Assembly: GCF_030814435.1 (NCBI RefSeq)
Contig: NZ_JAUSUW010000010.1
Coordinates: forward strand, 113,094 to 177,093
Length of the DNA stretch: 64,000 nt
Direction: 5' to 3'
From: Peteryoungia aggregata LMG 23059
GTDB lineage: Bacteria > Pseudomonadota > Alphaproteobacteria > Rhizobiales > Rhizobiaceae
Shown: one piece after another, positions 45,127 through 52,756 of the stretch
Layout of the letters: every line of letters begins with the position of its first letter
Numbering within the stretch: position 1 is the first letter of the stretch
Program-made: the position numbers and the translations under genes
The notes under the pieces: model-generated
Database searches by the model: none
Told to the model about the DNA's origin: nothing
What the model saw: the letters and a program-made list of their open reading frames with translations, nothing else

Positions 45127-45253
45127 CCGTCGCTCCTCCCAAAGCTTCGTCTCAAGCGACAGGGATCGAAGAACAATGAACCGCGCCGCGCGTTGACAGC
45201 AGGCGATGACTGGTCCTGCGAGACAACGGCAAGCGCACCAATCGCCCCGATTT

Positions 45254-45285
45254 GCACGAAATGCAGCAGAAGGCGCACGAACTGC
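45254..45285 (-). promoter_or_regulatory. phased direct repeat, candidate LytTR (CoxC) operator for coxM
   Basis: On the minus strand GCAGTTCGTGC (45285-45275) is repeated as GCATTTCGTGC (45264-45254), identical at 10 of 11 positions and exactly 21 bases apart, two helical turns. LytTR domains bind pairs of short direct repeats at about this spacing. The element starts 16 bases after the coxC stop and ends 128 bases before coxM. Confidence 0.6.
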
Positions 45286-45300
45286 GGCAGGATAACTGAC

Positions 45301-46575
45301 TTAACTCGCGCTTTCAGACTCACTGCTGGTGGACGCCTTGAAGGCGGCCAGCTCCGAGCGGAAAGCCGTCAGCCTCGCCCGGCTCACCGGCACGGTACGC
45401 CTGATGGGCGTATCCAGTTCGACCACGCCCGAATCTCCGGCCTTCTTGATACGGACGACAAAGCGGAGGTTGACGATATAGCTGCGATGAATCCGGGGAA
45501 ACATGGCCTCAGGCAAACGCGCTGCGATGTCGGAGATCGACAATGGACAGAAAAGGTCGTCGCGACCGTTGAAAACATAGGTGTAATGCGCGTTGGAATG
45601 CACCGACACGATATCATCCGCCGAAATGTGAAAGCGCTTGCCGTTCTTTTCGATCGGCAACAAAAGAGCGCCCGTAGACAGGTTCGGGACAACCGGCGAC
45701 GTGGCATCGCTCGTTTGATCCGTATCCGTCATCACCCGAATCGCCGGTAGCGGGGGTGGTGTGGTGTCGAGTGGTAAATTGCCCGAGCGGAGGCTGTCCG
45801 CTGCCACGGCGTCTGGCACGGACGGTACCGCATGCGAGGCTGTTTCGCTGCTGGCATCCTTCGCCTGCGTCGGGATCAGCGCCAGCATGAACACAGCCGA
45901 GATGCTACAGGCGACCACGCTGACAATGGCTGCCAACATGTCTCGGGACATCAAGGATTCTGTGTTTGCAGCCTCGGCAACGGCCGGCTGCAGTGCCGTC
46001 CCGGCCATTGCCATATAGTGCATGCCAGACACCGCGCATCCGAACACCACGGCACAGAGCAGAAGCGGCGGTCGCCGGTCGGCAGAGAAAGCAAGCCAGA
46101 GCGCAAGGCCGGATGCCGCGATTGCAATCATGATGCTGGCAAGCACATAGGCGGGATCGTGTGTCAGATGATAGACCGAATGCACGGCGGTCATGCCGAC
46201 ATAATGCATCGTGGTGATGCCGATCCCCATGAGCACGGCTGCAATCACCAGCAGGCGCTGCGAGCGCAGGCTCGCCAGGTAAATGGCGACGCCAATCACG
46301 AGGCTGCAAATGAGGAATGAGAGAAGTGTTGGCAAGACGGCGTAGGCGATGGCGACAGAGGTCGTAATTGCCAGCATGCCGATGAAATGCATGCTCCAGA
46401 TGCCGACCGCAAGCGTCATCGCCGAACCGGCGATCAACAGGCGGCGCCGGTTGGCGAATGCACCGGGGATGAGAAGAGCAAGGCTGATGCCGACATAACC
46501 CGCCTGGACGGCCACCACCACCGAAAGAGCGACAAGCACAGGACTGTAACTAAACGAAGCGATAAGTTCCGTCAT
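45301..46575 (-). CDS. coxC: CoxC-like MHYT-LytTR membrane-bound regulator
   Basis: Membrane sensor fused to a DNA-binding domain, 424 residues from the ATG at 46575. The N-terminal 245 residues have seven hydrophobic segments and three MHYT-type motifs: SMHFIGM (61-67), TMHYVGM and GMHYMAM. This domain is thought to bind copper and sense a diatomic gas or redox state. A polar linker leads to a C-terminal LytTR DNA-binding domain (about 315-415) with IHRSYIVNLRFVVRI. Oligotropha CoxC and CoxH have this layout. It lies upstream of coxM on the same strand and likely controls it. Confidence 0.87.
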   Translation of the reverse strand: MTELIASFSYSPVLVALSVVVAVQAGYVGISLALLIPGAFANRRRLLIAGSAMTLAVGIWSMHFIGMLAITTSVAIAYAVLPTLLSFLICSLVIGVAIYLASLRSQRLLVIAAVLMGIGITTMHYVGMTAVHSVYHLTHDPAYVLASIMIAIAASGLALWLAFSADRRPPLLLCAVVFGCAVSGMHYMAMAGTALQPAVAEAANTESLMSRDMLAAIVSVVACSISAVFMLALIPTQAKDASSETASHAVPSVPDAVAADSLRSGNLPLDTTPPPLPAIRVMTDTDQTSDATSPVVPNLSTGALLLPIEKNGKRFHISADDIVSVHSNAHYTYVFNGRDDLFCPLSISDIAARLPEAMFPRIHRSYIVNLRFVVRIKKAGDSGVVELDTPIRRTVPVSRARLTAFRSELAAFKASTSSESESAS

Positions 46576-47057
46576 AGCTGCCACTGCACCCTTCAGAAAT
46601 GCAGATGCGCCCCACTTGCGATGACACAAATGGATCGATACTGCGACATTTGCTGACCTGCGTTCGGTTCTCCTCCAAACGACCTCGCATCAATCTATCC
46701 ATTCGCCGATTGTTTTGTCGAGCCAGATAACAATCATTAGGCGCGGACCCGGCAGCCGACCAAAATGTATCGCGGACCATCGAGATCAGGCCTTCAGCAT
46801 GCTCTCCCCCTGGCGAAGGGTATGGCCGACCCGCTCAAAAAGAGCTTTGTCAAAACCTCTACACTCTCCATCAGTGGCTGATCTCAGTCCGCCCACCCGG
46901 TTCACCCCTTTGCCCGATGTCGCATCAGAAAGACAACATGGTGGCAAAGGCAAATATGAGCTACTGTTAAAACGTGAGGCACGATGGGAGCAGAACAGCG
47001 GAGATGAGACGGACACCTTAAGCACCAACTCGGTTTGACACCAAAGGGAGTCTACGC
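46576..47057. other. 482-base divergent region between coxC and the unknown gene
   Basis: Must hold promoters for coxC (minus) and the gene at 47058 (plus). No second copy of the TTCGTGC direct repeat was found. A short plus-strand frame (46715-47038) has no ribosome site and is not accepted. The ribosome site AAAGGGAG lies at the right end. Confidence 0.5.
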
Positions 47058-47897
47058 ATGGAGATCAGGCAAGTACTACCCGAAAGCTATAACCAGTTTG
47101 CCGGGCCGATCGAAGCCGACAGAGAACTCTGGACCAATTTCGACCAAACGAGCGCCGTGATGCAGGAAATTGGCCGCCTGGTGGTAATGGCGGGGCTGCA
47201 GGATGTGCTCTGCTTGCGTCTCCTGCACCGGCATCACCTGCTGGAACCGGGAGTGATGATGCTGGAATTCGAAGCTCGCGCCGCTGGCGGCAGGGCGCTG
47301 ATCACGGCACCGGCACCACGCGAAGCGGCCTCCGATGTCCTGCCGAACATGCTTGCAGTCACAGATTTCGGGCTGGCAAGTGCGGAGTATTCGCGCACAT
47401 CCGTTTTCACGTCGCCTGAGAGAATTGCCGAAATCCTTGAACAGCAGACCGTTCTGGCTGCCATTCGCAAGCTTATCATGGCCGCCGAACTGCAGTCGGT
47501 TCTGGCGATCGGTTTTCGCAACAAAACCTTCTTCGACGCCGGGGATGTCGGCGCGATGATGATAGAAGTGACAGACGAGGCCAAGGGCCAGAGCATCATC
47601 ACCTGGGAACCAGCTGGCGACATCGGCAAGGTGATCGAAACACTGTGGGGATTTGAGCCACGGCTTGCCGGCGAGGCTGATGAAGGCGGGGAAGACACGC
47701 CAAAACCATCAGAAGACATCGGTTCAGGGACGCCGGTCATGAGCTGCGCAGTCCGCTGCTTCGTCGGGTGCCGCGAGGTAGAAGGCATCCACAAGGCGAC
47801 AGGGCACGAAGCCCACCATCTCGGCATGCCCGAGAACAAACCAAAACCCAAGCCGAAACCCGACAATGCCTCTGATACGCCGCCCCTCTGGCAGTAG
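47058..47897 (+). CDS. uncharacterised protein with an internal tandem duplication, divergent from coxC
   Basis: Not recognised. The predicted soluble protein has 279 residues, no signal peptide and no membrane segment. Residues 33-83 and 131-182 are related: both run hydrophobic helix (IGRLVVMAGLQDVL against IRKLIMAAELQSVL), polar turn, then MMLEF or MMIEV and GG/GQ followed by LIT or IIT. This suggests two copies of one small alpha/beta domain. The C-terminal third is different: a Cys-containing patch (SCAVRCFVGC, 229-238) with three cysteines and nearby histidines, then a Lys-Pro repeat (260-268). AAAGGGAG precedes the ATG. Placement beside coxC hints at a link to CO metabolism, without proof. 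Confidence 0.7.
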   Translation: MEIRQVLPESYNQFAGPIEADRELWTNFDQTSAVMQEIGRLVVMAGLQDVLCLRLLHRHHLLEPGVMMLEFEARAAGGRALITAPAPREAASDVLPNMLAVTDFGLASAEYSRTSVFTSPERIAEILEQQTVLAAIRKLIMAAELQSVLAIGFRNKTFFDAGDVGAMMIEVTDEAKGQSIITWEPAGDIGKVIETLWGFEPRLAGEADEGGEDTPKPSEDIGSGTPVMSCAVRCFVGCREVEGIHKATGHEAHHLGMPENKPKPKPKPDNASDTPPLWQ

Positions 47898-47927
47898 ATG
47901 CCAGCCCCAACAAGGCCCAGTTCAACA

Positions 47928-47962
47928 GCAAGACTGCGCAAGCTGCACTTGCGCAGTCTTGC
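47928..47962. terminator. strong hairpin between convergent genes
   Basis: GCAAGACTGCGCAAG (47928-47942), loop CTGCA, CTTGCGCAGTCTTGC (47948-47962): a perfect 15-bp stem. It follows the unknown gene and precedes the convergent derI stop. A T-run is lacking, so it may stop transcription in combination with other factors. Confidence 0.65.
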
Positions 47963-48038
47963 TCGCCTGAAACAGATCAACCCGCGGCAAAGCCTGGCTC
48001 CGTCCGTGGCTTAATGATCCCCGTTCAGACCCGTCGTC

Positions 48039-48494
48039 TCAGCGCAGATGGTATTTTGCATCCACATTGTTGATCGCCTGAACATTCGATGCGGAGCGAC
48101 CGTTTTGGTCGAACACCTGCGCCAGGAAGGCATCGACAATGGTCTTGGCCAGTTCCGAACCAATGACACGCGCACCCATGGTGATGATCTGCGCATTGTT
48201 GGAGAGGGCCGCCCGTTCTGCCGAATAGGTGTCATGCGTCAATGCTGCGCGGATGCCAGGTACCTTGTTGGCAGAAATGCAGACGCCGATGCCCGTGCCG
48301 CAGACGAGGATGGCACGGTCGTATTTTCCGGCAAGAACCTCGCTTGCCACGCGGTCTGAAATATCGGCGTAGAAGGCGTCGGCACCAGCTTCGGTGCGAG
48401 AGACTTCAGACACCTCATGCTTGTCCTTGAGGTGATCAGCAAGGATCCGGGCCAGCCCTTCCCCGGCGCTGTCTCCTGCAACTGCGATCTTCAT
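48039..48494 (-). CDS. derI: D-erythrulose-4-phosphate isomerase (RpiB/LacAB family)
   Basis: Last step of the apiose route: isomerises D-erythrulose 4-phosphate to D-erythrose 4-phosphate, which joins the pentose phosphate pathway. The 151-residue RpiB fold has the catalytic-base Cys in [18 protein letters not shown] and the phosphate-binding region [18 protein letters not shown]. RpiB itself would act on ribose 5-phosphate; the DerI name follows from the oiaX-oiaK-lerI-derI neighbours. The ATG at 48494 begins [15 protein letters not shown], with GAGGAGCAT upstream. Confidence 0.82.
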   Translation of the reverse strand: MKIAVAGDSAGEGLARILADHLKDKHEVSEVSRTEAGADAFYADISDRVASEVLAGKYDRAILVCGTGIGVCISANKVPGIRAALTHDTYSAERAALSNNAQIITMGARVIGSELAKTIVDAFLAQVFDQNGRSASNVQAINNVDAKYHLR

Positions 48495-48507
48495 GATATG
48501 CTCCTCC

Positions 48508-49275
48508 TCACAAGTTGGCGGCGCATCTGGAGAGGATGTCGAGATAACCCTCGACATTCCAGGCAGAGCGCCCGATGAAAAGCCCGTAGATATGCGGGCA
48601 GGTGATCAGCTCTTCGCAGTTCTGCGCATTGACGGAGCCGCCATAGAGGCAGGGCGCCTTGCGCCCGAGGACATCTTGCGCCACCGCAATGATCTCGGCC
48701 TGGCGAGCATCGGCATATTCCGAGGTGGCGGGAATGCCGTTGACGCCGATCGCCCAGACCGGCTCATAGGCCAGCAGAATTTCGGCCTGTTTCTGTGGCC
48801 CGGTGAGTCTGGCGAGCGCGCCGCGAACCTGCGTTTCGAGAACTTCTATGGCGCGACCGGCTTCCCGTTCGGCAAGCGTCTCCCCGATGCAGATCAACGG
48901 GACGAGCCCGTGGCGCACCGCAGCCTCGACCTTCAGCCCTACGGTTTCATCCGTTTCGCCGAAATGCGCCCGGCGTTCCGAATGGCCAAGCTCGACAATC
49001 TCGAGGTTGCAATCCTTCAGCATCGGCGGTGAGATCTCACCCGTCCAGGCGCCGTCATCGGCCCAATGCATGTTCTGTGCGCCGACCTTGACGGAGGACC
49101 CGGCAAGCATGGCCTTCACCTCGCGCACGGCGGTGAAGGGCGGAATGACGAAACGCTGGATGCGCGGATCACGCCCGGCATCGGCAGCCTTCAGGCCCTC
49201 GGCAAAGGCCTGCGCCTCAGCGAGTGTCTTGTTCATCTTCCAGCTGGTGCCGATCCAAAGATGCGCTTGGGTCAT
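48508..49275 (-). CDS. lerI: L-erythrulose-1-phosphate isomerase (triosephosphate-isomerase family)
   Basis: Converts L-erythrulose 1-phosphate, the OiaX product, to D-erythrulose 4-phosphate. The 255-residue TIM barrel keeps the catalytic Lys ([10 protein letters not shown]), electrophile His (ELGHSERR) and base Glu ([10 protein letters not shown]), and the phosphate loop [10 protein letters not shown]. The [10 protein letters not shown] opening is typical of the tetrulose-phosphate branch rather than glycolytic TpiA. The start overlaps the oiaK stop, and derI follows 13 bases later. Confidence 0.85.
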   Translation of the reverse strand: MTQAHLWIGTSWKMNKTLAEAQAFAEGLKAADAGRDPRIQRFVIPPFTAVREVKAMLAGSSVKVGAQNMHWADDGAWTGEISPPMLKDCNLEIVELGHSERRAHFGETDETVGLKVEAAVRHGLVPLICIGETLAEREAGRAIEVLETQVRGALARLTGPQKQAEILLAYEPVWAIGVNGIPATSEYADARQAEIIAVAQDVLGRKAPCLYGGSVNAQNCEELITCPHIYGLFIGRSAWNVEGYLDILSRCAANL

Positions 49276-50624
49276 GCGGCGGTTCCCGATTGTTTTGCGC
49301 GTTCGTCCAGTGGGTTATGGGAGGATCCCCCGGCCCGGATCATTGAAAAATAATCGTCATTGCCCACCTGCCCGCCCTTGAGCGCGATCTGGAGCCCATC
49401 GACGGGTCCGCCATGCGCCACGCAGAGTGGCGAGCCGGGGGTCTGCGGCAAAGGCAGTTTCAAGGTGAGTGCGGCAATGCCCATTTCCCCGAGCGCATGG
49501 CTCGACGTATCACCGCCCGCCACCACGGCCCGGGAAAGACCGGCACGGGCAACCAGCTCCACCTGGATACGCCCGAGAGCCCGCCCCAGCCGATGGCGGG
49601 CATCACCGGATTGATCGAGCACGGCCCCCTGGTCCGCCGCAGGTCCAAGGGCCGTGTAGAGAACGACGCTTCTGCCCGCGTCGAGGGACGCCAGCCCGGC
49701 GCGAACGGCATCGGCGATCCGCGCCTCGCCGTCCTCACCGGAGAGCGACACTGGATCGAGCGCGACGCCATCAAAACCATGGCCAAGCGCATGGCGGATC
49801 TGCCGTTCGGTGGTGGGCGATACGCTGCCCGACACCACGGCCAGCCGATCGACGGGACCGGGCGACGCAAAGACTGGCTTTTCTCCGATCAACCCTGCCG
49901 CGCTCCAGGCCGGGATCAGGGCATATTCCACGCCGGACGAACCGCAGACGAAAGCACTGCCCGTCTGGCGCAGCTGGTTCCAGAGCAAGGATCCGGCAGC
50001 CCTTTGCGTTGCTGTATCGAGGACATCGATGAGCAGGATATCGGCCTTTTCCGGCCCCTCGCCCGCCAGAAGCGCCACATTGTCCAGAAGCGTGGATGAA
50101 AGCCCGGTCTGCTGCGCAAGATGAAGCAGGATATTGGCCTCTTGCATCGGCGTTACCGGATGGCGAGACATGACCGGATGCCGGTCGATACGATAGTTGC
50201 GGCCCTGATAGGCGGCGAACAATTCGCCAAACGCCGTATAGCGCCGGATCTGCGGTGCGCCGACGATCAACGGCACCATCCCTGCCCCGAAGACCGCCCT
50301 GCCGATCTCGATGGCCCGACCGATATTTCCCACCTGCACCGAGGAATCGAACGTGGAGCAGACCTTGTAGTGGCAGAGTTCAGCATTCAGCGTCTTCAGC
50401 CACTGGAAGCCTGAGCGCAGGTGGCTGTCCATCCAGTCCGGTGACTGGCTGCGGCTGGTGCCAGCCAGACCATAGGCGCGCGCACCGGCAAAACGCTGCA
50501 TCAACGCCTCATCTGGCTTTTGCAGAAAGAGCACCGTCTCGATACCATGCGAGGCGAGCGCCTCCATCACATCGGTCGAACCGGTGAAATCATCGCCATA
50601 ATAGGAAATCAGCGGACGGGTCAT
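49272..50624 (-). CDS. oiaK: 3-oxo-isoapionate kinase (DUF1537, four-carbon acid sugar kinase family)
   Basis: Phosphorylates 3-oxo-isoapionate at C4 with ATP. The 450-residue protein has the two DUF1537 domains: the N-terminal half with YYGDDFTGSTDVMEAL and the C-terminal nucleotide-binding half with VVAGGDTSSHALGEMGI and PLCVAHGGPVDGLQIALKGG. The family covers several sugar-acid kinases; the substrate follows from the adjacent RuBisCO-like gene and apnO. It lies three bases after oiaX and overlaps lerI. Confidence 0.87.
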   Translation of the reverse strand: MTRPLISYYGDDFTGSTDVMEALASHGIETVLFLQKPDEALMQRFAGARAYGLAGTSRSQSPDWMDSHLRSGFQWLKTLNAELCHYKVCSTFDSSVQVGNIGRAIEIGRAVFGAGMVPLIVGAPQIRRYTAFGELFAAYQGRNYRIDRHPVMSRHPVTPMQEANILLHLAQQTGLSSTLLDNVALLAGEGPEKADILLIDVLDTATQRAAGSLLWNQLRQTGSAFVCGSSGVEYALIPAWSAAGLIGEKPVFASPGPVDRLAVVSGSVSPTTERQIRHALGHGFDGVALDPVSLSGEDGEARIADAVRAGLASLDAGRSVVLYTALGPAADQGAVLDQSGDARHRLGRALGRIQVELVARAGLSRAVVAGGDTSSHALGEMGIAALTLKLPLPQTPGSPLCVAHGGPVDGLQIALKGGQVGNDDYFSMIRAGGSSHNPLDERAKQSGTAA

Positions 50625-50627
50625 GGG

Positions 50628-51884
50628 TTATGCCGCCTTGCCGTCGGAGAATTTGTCGATGGATTGGGCAAGCTCCGGATGATCCTTGGCGTAAACCGCA
50701 AGTGGAATGCCGGCGCCCGCGGCTTCCCAGGCCTGACGAACCGCCCGAACCCCCGCGCCCGGACCACCAGGATGGCTGACAATGCCACCGCCGCAGAGAT
50801 AGAGCAGATCCGTCGAGCCGCCGGTCACGGCAATCGTATCCGGCGCCTGCCCTCCCCATTGGCCGGAGCCAATCACCGGCAGCACGACATCATCCGGCGA
50901 AAACATCGGCGTAGTCACCGCGTGGTAGGAGCGTGCAAAGCTTTCGTCCGGCTCCCAGTATTTGACGCGGATGCCGTTGATCTGGAACTGATCGACGCCG
51001 AGCAGGCGCCAGAACTGCTGCCAGACCGAGAACTCGAAGCCGAGCCCCCGGTGGCGCGTCAGGATATCCCAGCCATTGCGATGCGCATGCAGCACAAGAC
51101 CGGAACGCTTGCGCAGAAAGGACATGCCGCCGAAGCCGATGGACTGGATATTGACGACGGCGCAATTGCCGCCGGCAGCCAGAACCAGATCGTGATTGCG
51201 CATCATCTCGTCCGGATCGGCATGGCTGATGCCGAAGGCATACATCACCTTCTTGCCGGTCTTCTGCTCGTGATCGAGAATACGCGGCATGATGGCCGCC
51301 ACCCTCTCCTTCAGTGGAGAATAGGCGGGGCTCATCAGTTTCTCGTCGTCCTTGATGAAATCGACGCCCGCCTCGAGCAGTTCTGCGACCATCTCCGCCG
51401 TCTCGTGCGGACGAAGGCCAAGCGCCGGCTTGACGATGGTACCGATGATCGGCCGTCCGTTGACGCCGGTCAGCGCAAGGCTGCCGGAAACGCCGAATTG
51501 TGGGCCCAGATGGGCTGCAGCAAATTCCGGCGGCAGCTGCATGTCAACAATGCGGATGCCCGTCATGCCCTTGATCGAAAACACACCGCCGATGGCAATC
51601 GTCATCAGCGCGGAAAGATCGGTGCCCACCGCATCCAAGGGAAACTCGATTTCGACATCGGCGCGGTTGAAGCTCGTGGCCGTACCGGCCTCATCGGGCA
51701 AAGAGGCAACGGATACGGGCGACAGTGGACGCACTGCCGTGACGCGAGCGGCAACACGCGCCTTCAGCTCCTCGGTTTCTCCCGGCAGGGCAACGAATGT
51801 CCCGGTGGACTGGTCGCTGGCGATCTTGGTGCCCATGGCTTCAGCGGAGCCTGCCGTTTCAATCCGGTATGTCAAACGGATCAC
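50628..51884 (-). CDS. oiaX: 3-oxo-isoapionate-4-phosphate decarboxylase (RuBisCO-like protein)
   Basis: Decarboxylates 3-oxo-isoapionate 4-phosphate to L-erythrulose 1-phosphate. The 418-residue large-subunit-like protein starts with GTG after GGAGGAGGAAGAC. It keeps the metal-site triad of RuBisCO (Lys178, Asp180, Glu181 in FIKDDEKL) and Lys152 in IVKPALGL, but Ala replaces the second Lys there. The loop-6 Lys is absent (GSGQWGGQ region), so it is not a carboxylase. No small subunit or phosphoribulokinase is nearby. The sibling enzyme OiaT is another candidate, but kinase plus LerI and DerI in the same operon favours OiaX. Confidence 0.85.
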   Translation of the reverse strand: MIRLTYRIETAGSAEAMGTKIASDQSTGTFVALPGETEELKARVAARVTAVRPLSPVSVASLPDEAGTATSFNRADVEIEFPLDAVGTDLSALMTIAIGGVFSIKGMTGIRIVDMQLPPEFAAAHLGPQFGVSGSLALTGVNGRPIIGTIVKPALGLRPHETAEMVAELLEAGVDFIKDDEKLMSPAYSPLKERVAAIMPRILDHEQKTGKKVMYAFGISHADPDEMMRNHDLVLAAGGNCAVVNIQSIGFGGMSFLRKRSGLVLHAHRNGWDILTRHRGLGFEFSVWQQFWRLLGVDQFQINGIRVKYWEPDESFARSYHAVTTPMFSPDDVVLPVIGSGQWGGQAPDTIAVTGGSTDLLYLCGGGIVSHPGGPGAGVRAVRQAWEAAGAGIPLAVYAKDHPELAQSIDKFSDGKAA

Positions 51885-51928
51885 GTCTTCCTCCTCCGTA
51901 TCCCTGCACTCAGCTTGTAGAAGCTTAT

Positions 51929-51944
51929 CAACTGGTATAATGAG
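51929..51944. promoter_or_regulatory. candidate GntR operator in the oiaX/gntR intergenic region
   Basis: CAACTGGTATAATGAG. The 10-mer CAACTGGTAT recurs at 60996-61005 before apnO; over 16 bases the two copies agree at 13 positions. It lies 45 bases before the oiaX GTG and about 90 bases before the gntR start. GGTATA also resembles the repeat bound by the related regulator NanR. Confidence 0.6.
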
Positions 51945-52032
51945 TATTTATGTGATTGCAAGCTGCGGCAAGAAAAAGTCGTTGCGCCAGTGGCTTCAAC
52001 TGCTATTCAGAAGCGTTGACATCAGGTGGCCC

Positions 52033-52749
52033 ATGAGCATCGTTTCCGAACCCATCCTGCGCAGGAAAATTGCCGACGAGGTTTTTGCCCGGCTCAAGTT
52101 TCTGATCGAAAGCGGCGAGCTGAGCGCCGGCGATGAAATGCCGTCCGAGCGCGAGCTGATGGAACGCTATGGCGTCGGTCGCCCGGCGATCCGCGAGGCC
52201 ATGCAGGCGCTGGCCAGCAAGGGACTGGTGGAAATTTCTCAAGGCGAACGCGCCAAGGTGCTGCGCATCACGGCGGAATCCATCATCCGCCAGGTCGACC
52301 TTCCGGCAAAGCTGATGCTCTCGGGGTCAGCAGACTCGCTCGAACATCTGAAAAGCGCCCGGATCTTCTTCGAGCGCGGCATGATCCGCGAGGCGGCCGT
52401 GAAAGCGACGCCGGAACATATTGCCGAACTGGAGGCGCTGCTGGAGCGCCAGGTGCAGAACCTCGGCGATGCGGATGCCTTCATCGAAGCCGACATGGAT
52501 TTCCACCAGTACATCGCCAGCATCTCCGGCAATCCGATCTTTGTTGCCGTCAGCGGCGCCATGCTCGGATGGCTGAAGGCCTATCATTCGGAAATGTTGA
52601 TCTGGACCGGTCGGGAGAACTTCACCCTCACCGAGCACGAGGAAATCATCCGGGCGATTGAATCGCGCGATGCGGATGTCGCCGAGCAGGCGATGATCAA
52701 GCATCTGGAGCGGTCGCGGGCGCTCTACGCCCTGAAGAACCGCAAATAG
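52033..52749 (+). CDS. GntR-family regulator with FCD domain (NanR-like), probable apiose regulator
   Basis: DNA-binding regulator of 238 residues. The winged helix at about 10-75 has MPSERELMERYGVGRPAIREAM and GLVEISQGER. The all-helical FCD ligand-binding domain (about 95-225) has the metal/ligand positions in DMDFHQYIASISGNP and EHEEIIRAIESRD. It is divergent from oiaX with 148 bases between, and convergent with apnL. Its position between the two halves of the apiose pathway, with one shared motif before each, makes it the obvious regulator; the inducer is inferred. Confidence 0.88.
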   Translation: MSIVSEPILRRKIADEVFARLKFLIESGELSAGDEMPSERELMERYGVGRPAIREAMQALASKGLVEISQGERAKVLRITAESIIRQVDLPAKLMLSGSADSLEHLKSARIFFERGMIREAAVKATPEHIAELEALLERQVQNLGDADAFIEADMDFHQYIASISGNPIFVAVSGAMLGWLKAYHSEMLIWTGRENFTLTEHEEIIRAIESRDADVAEQAMIKHLERSRALYALKNRK

Positions 52750-52756
52750 CAGCGCC

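Noticed and set aside
44242..45750. 502-residue plus-strand open frame over coxM and the coxC 3' end
   Set aside because: coxM on the other strand has exact FAD motifs and length; this frame also crosses the coxC/coxM gap without a domain.
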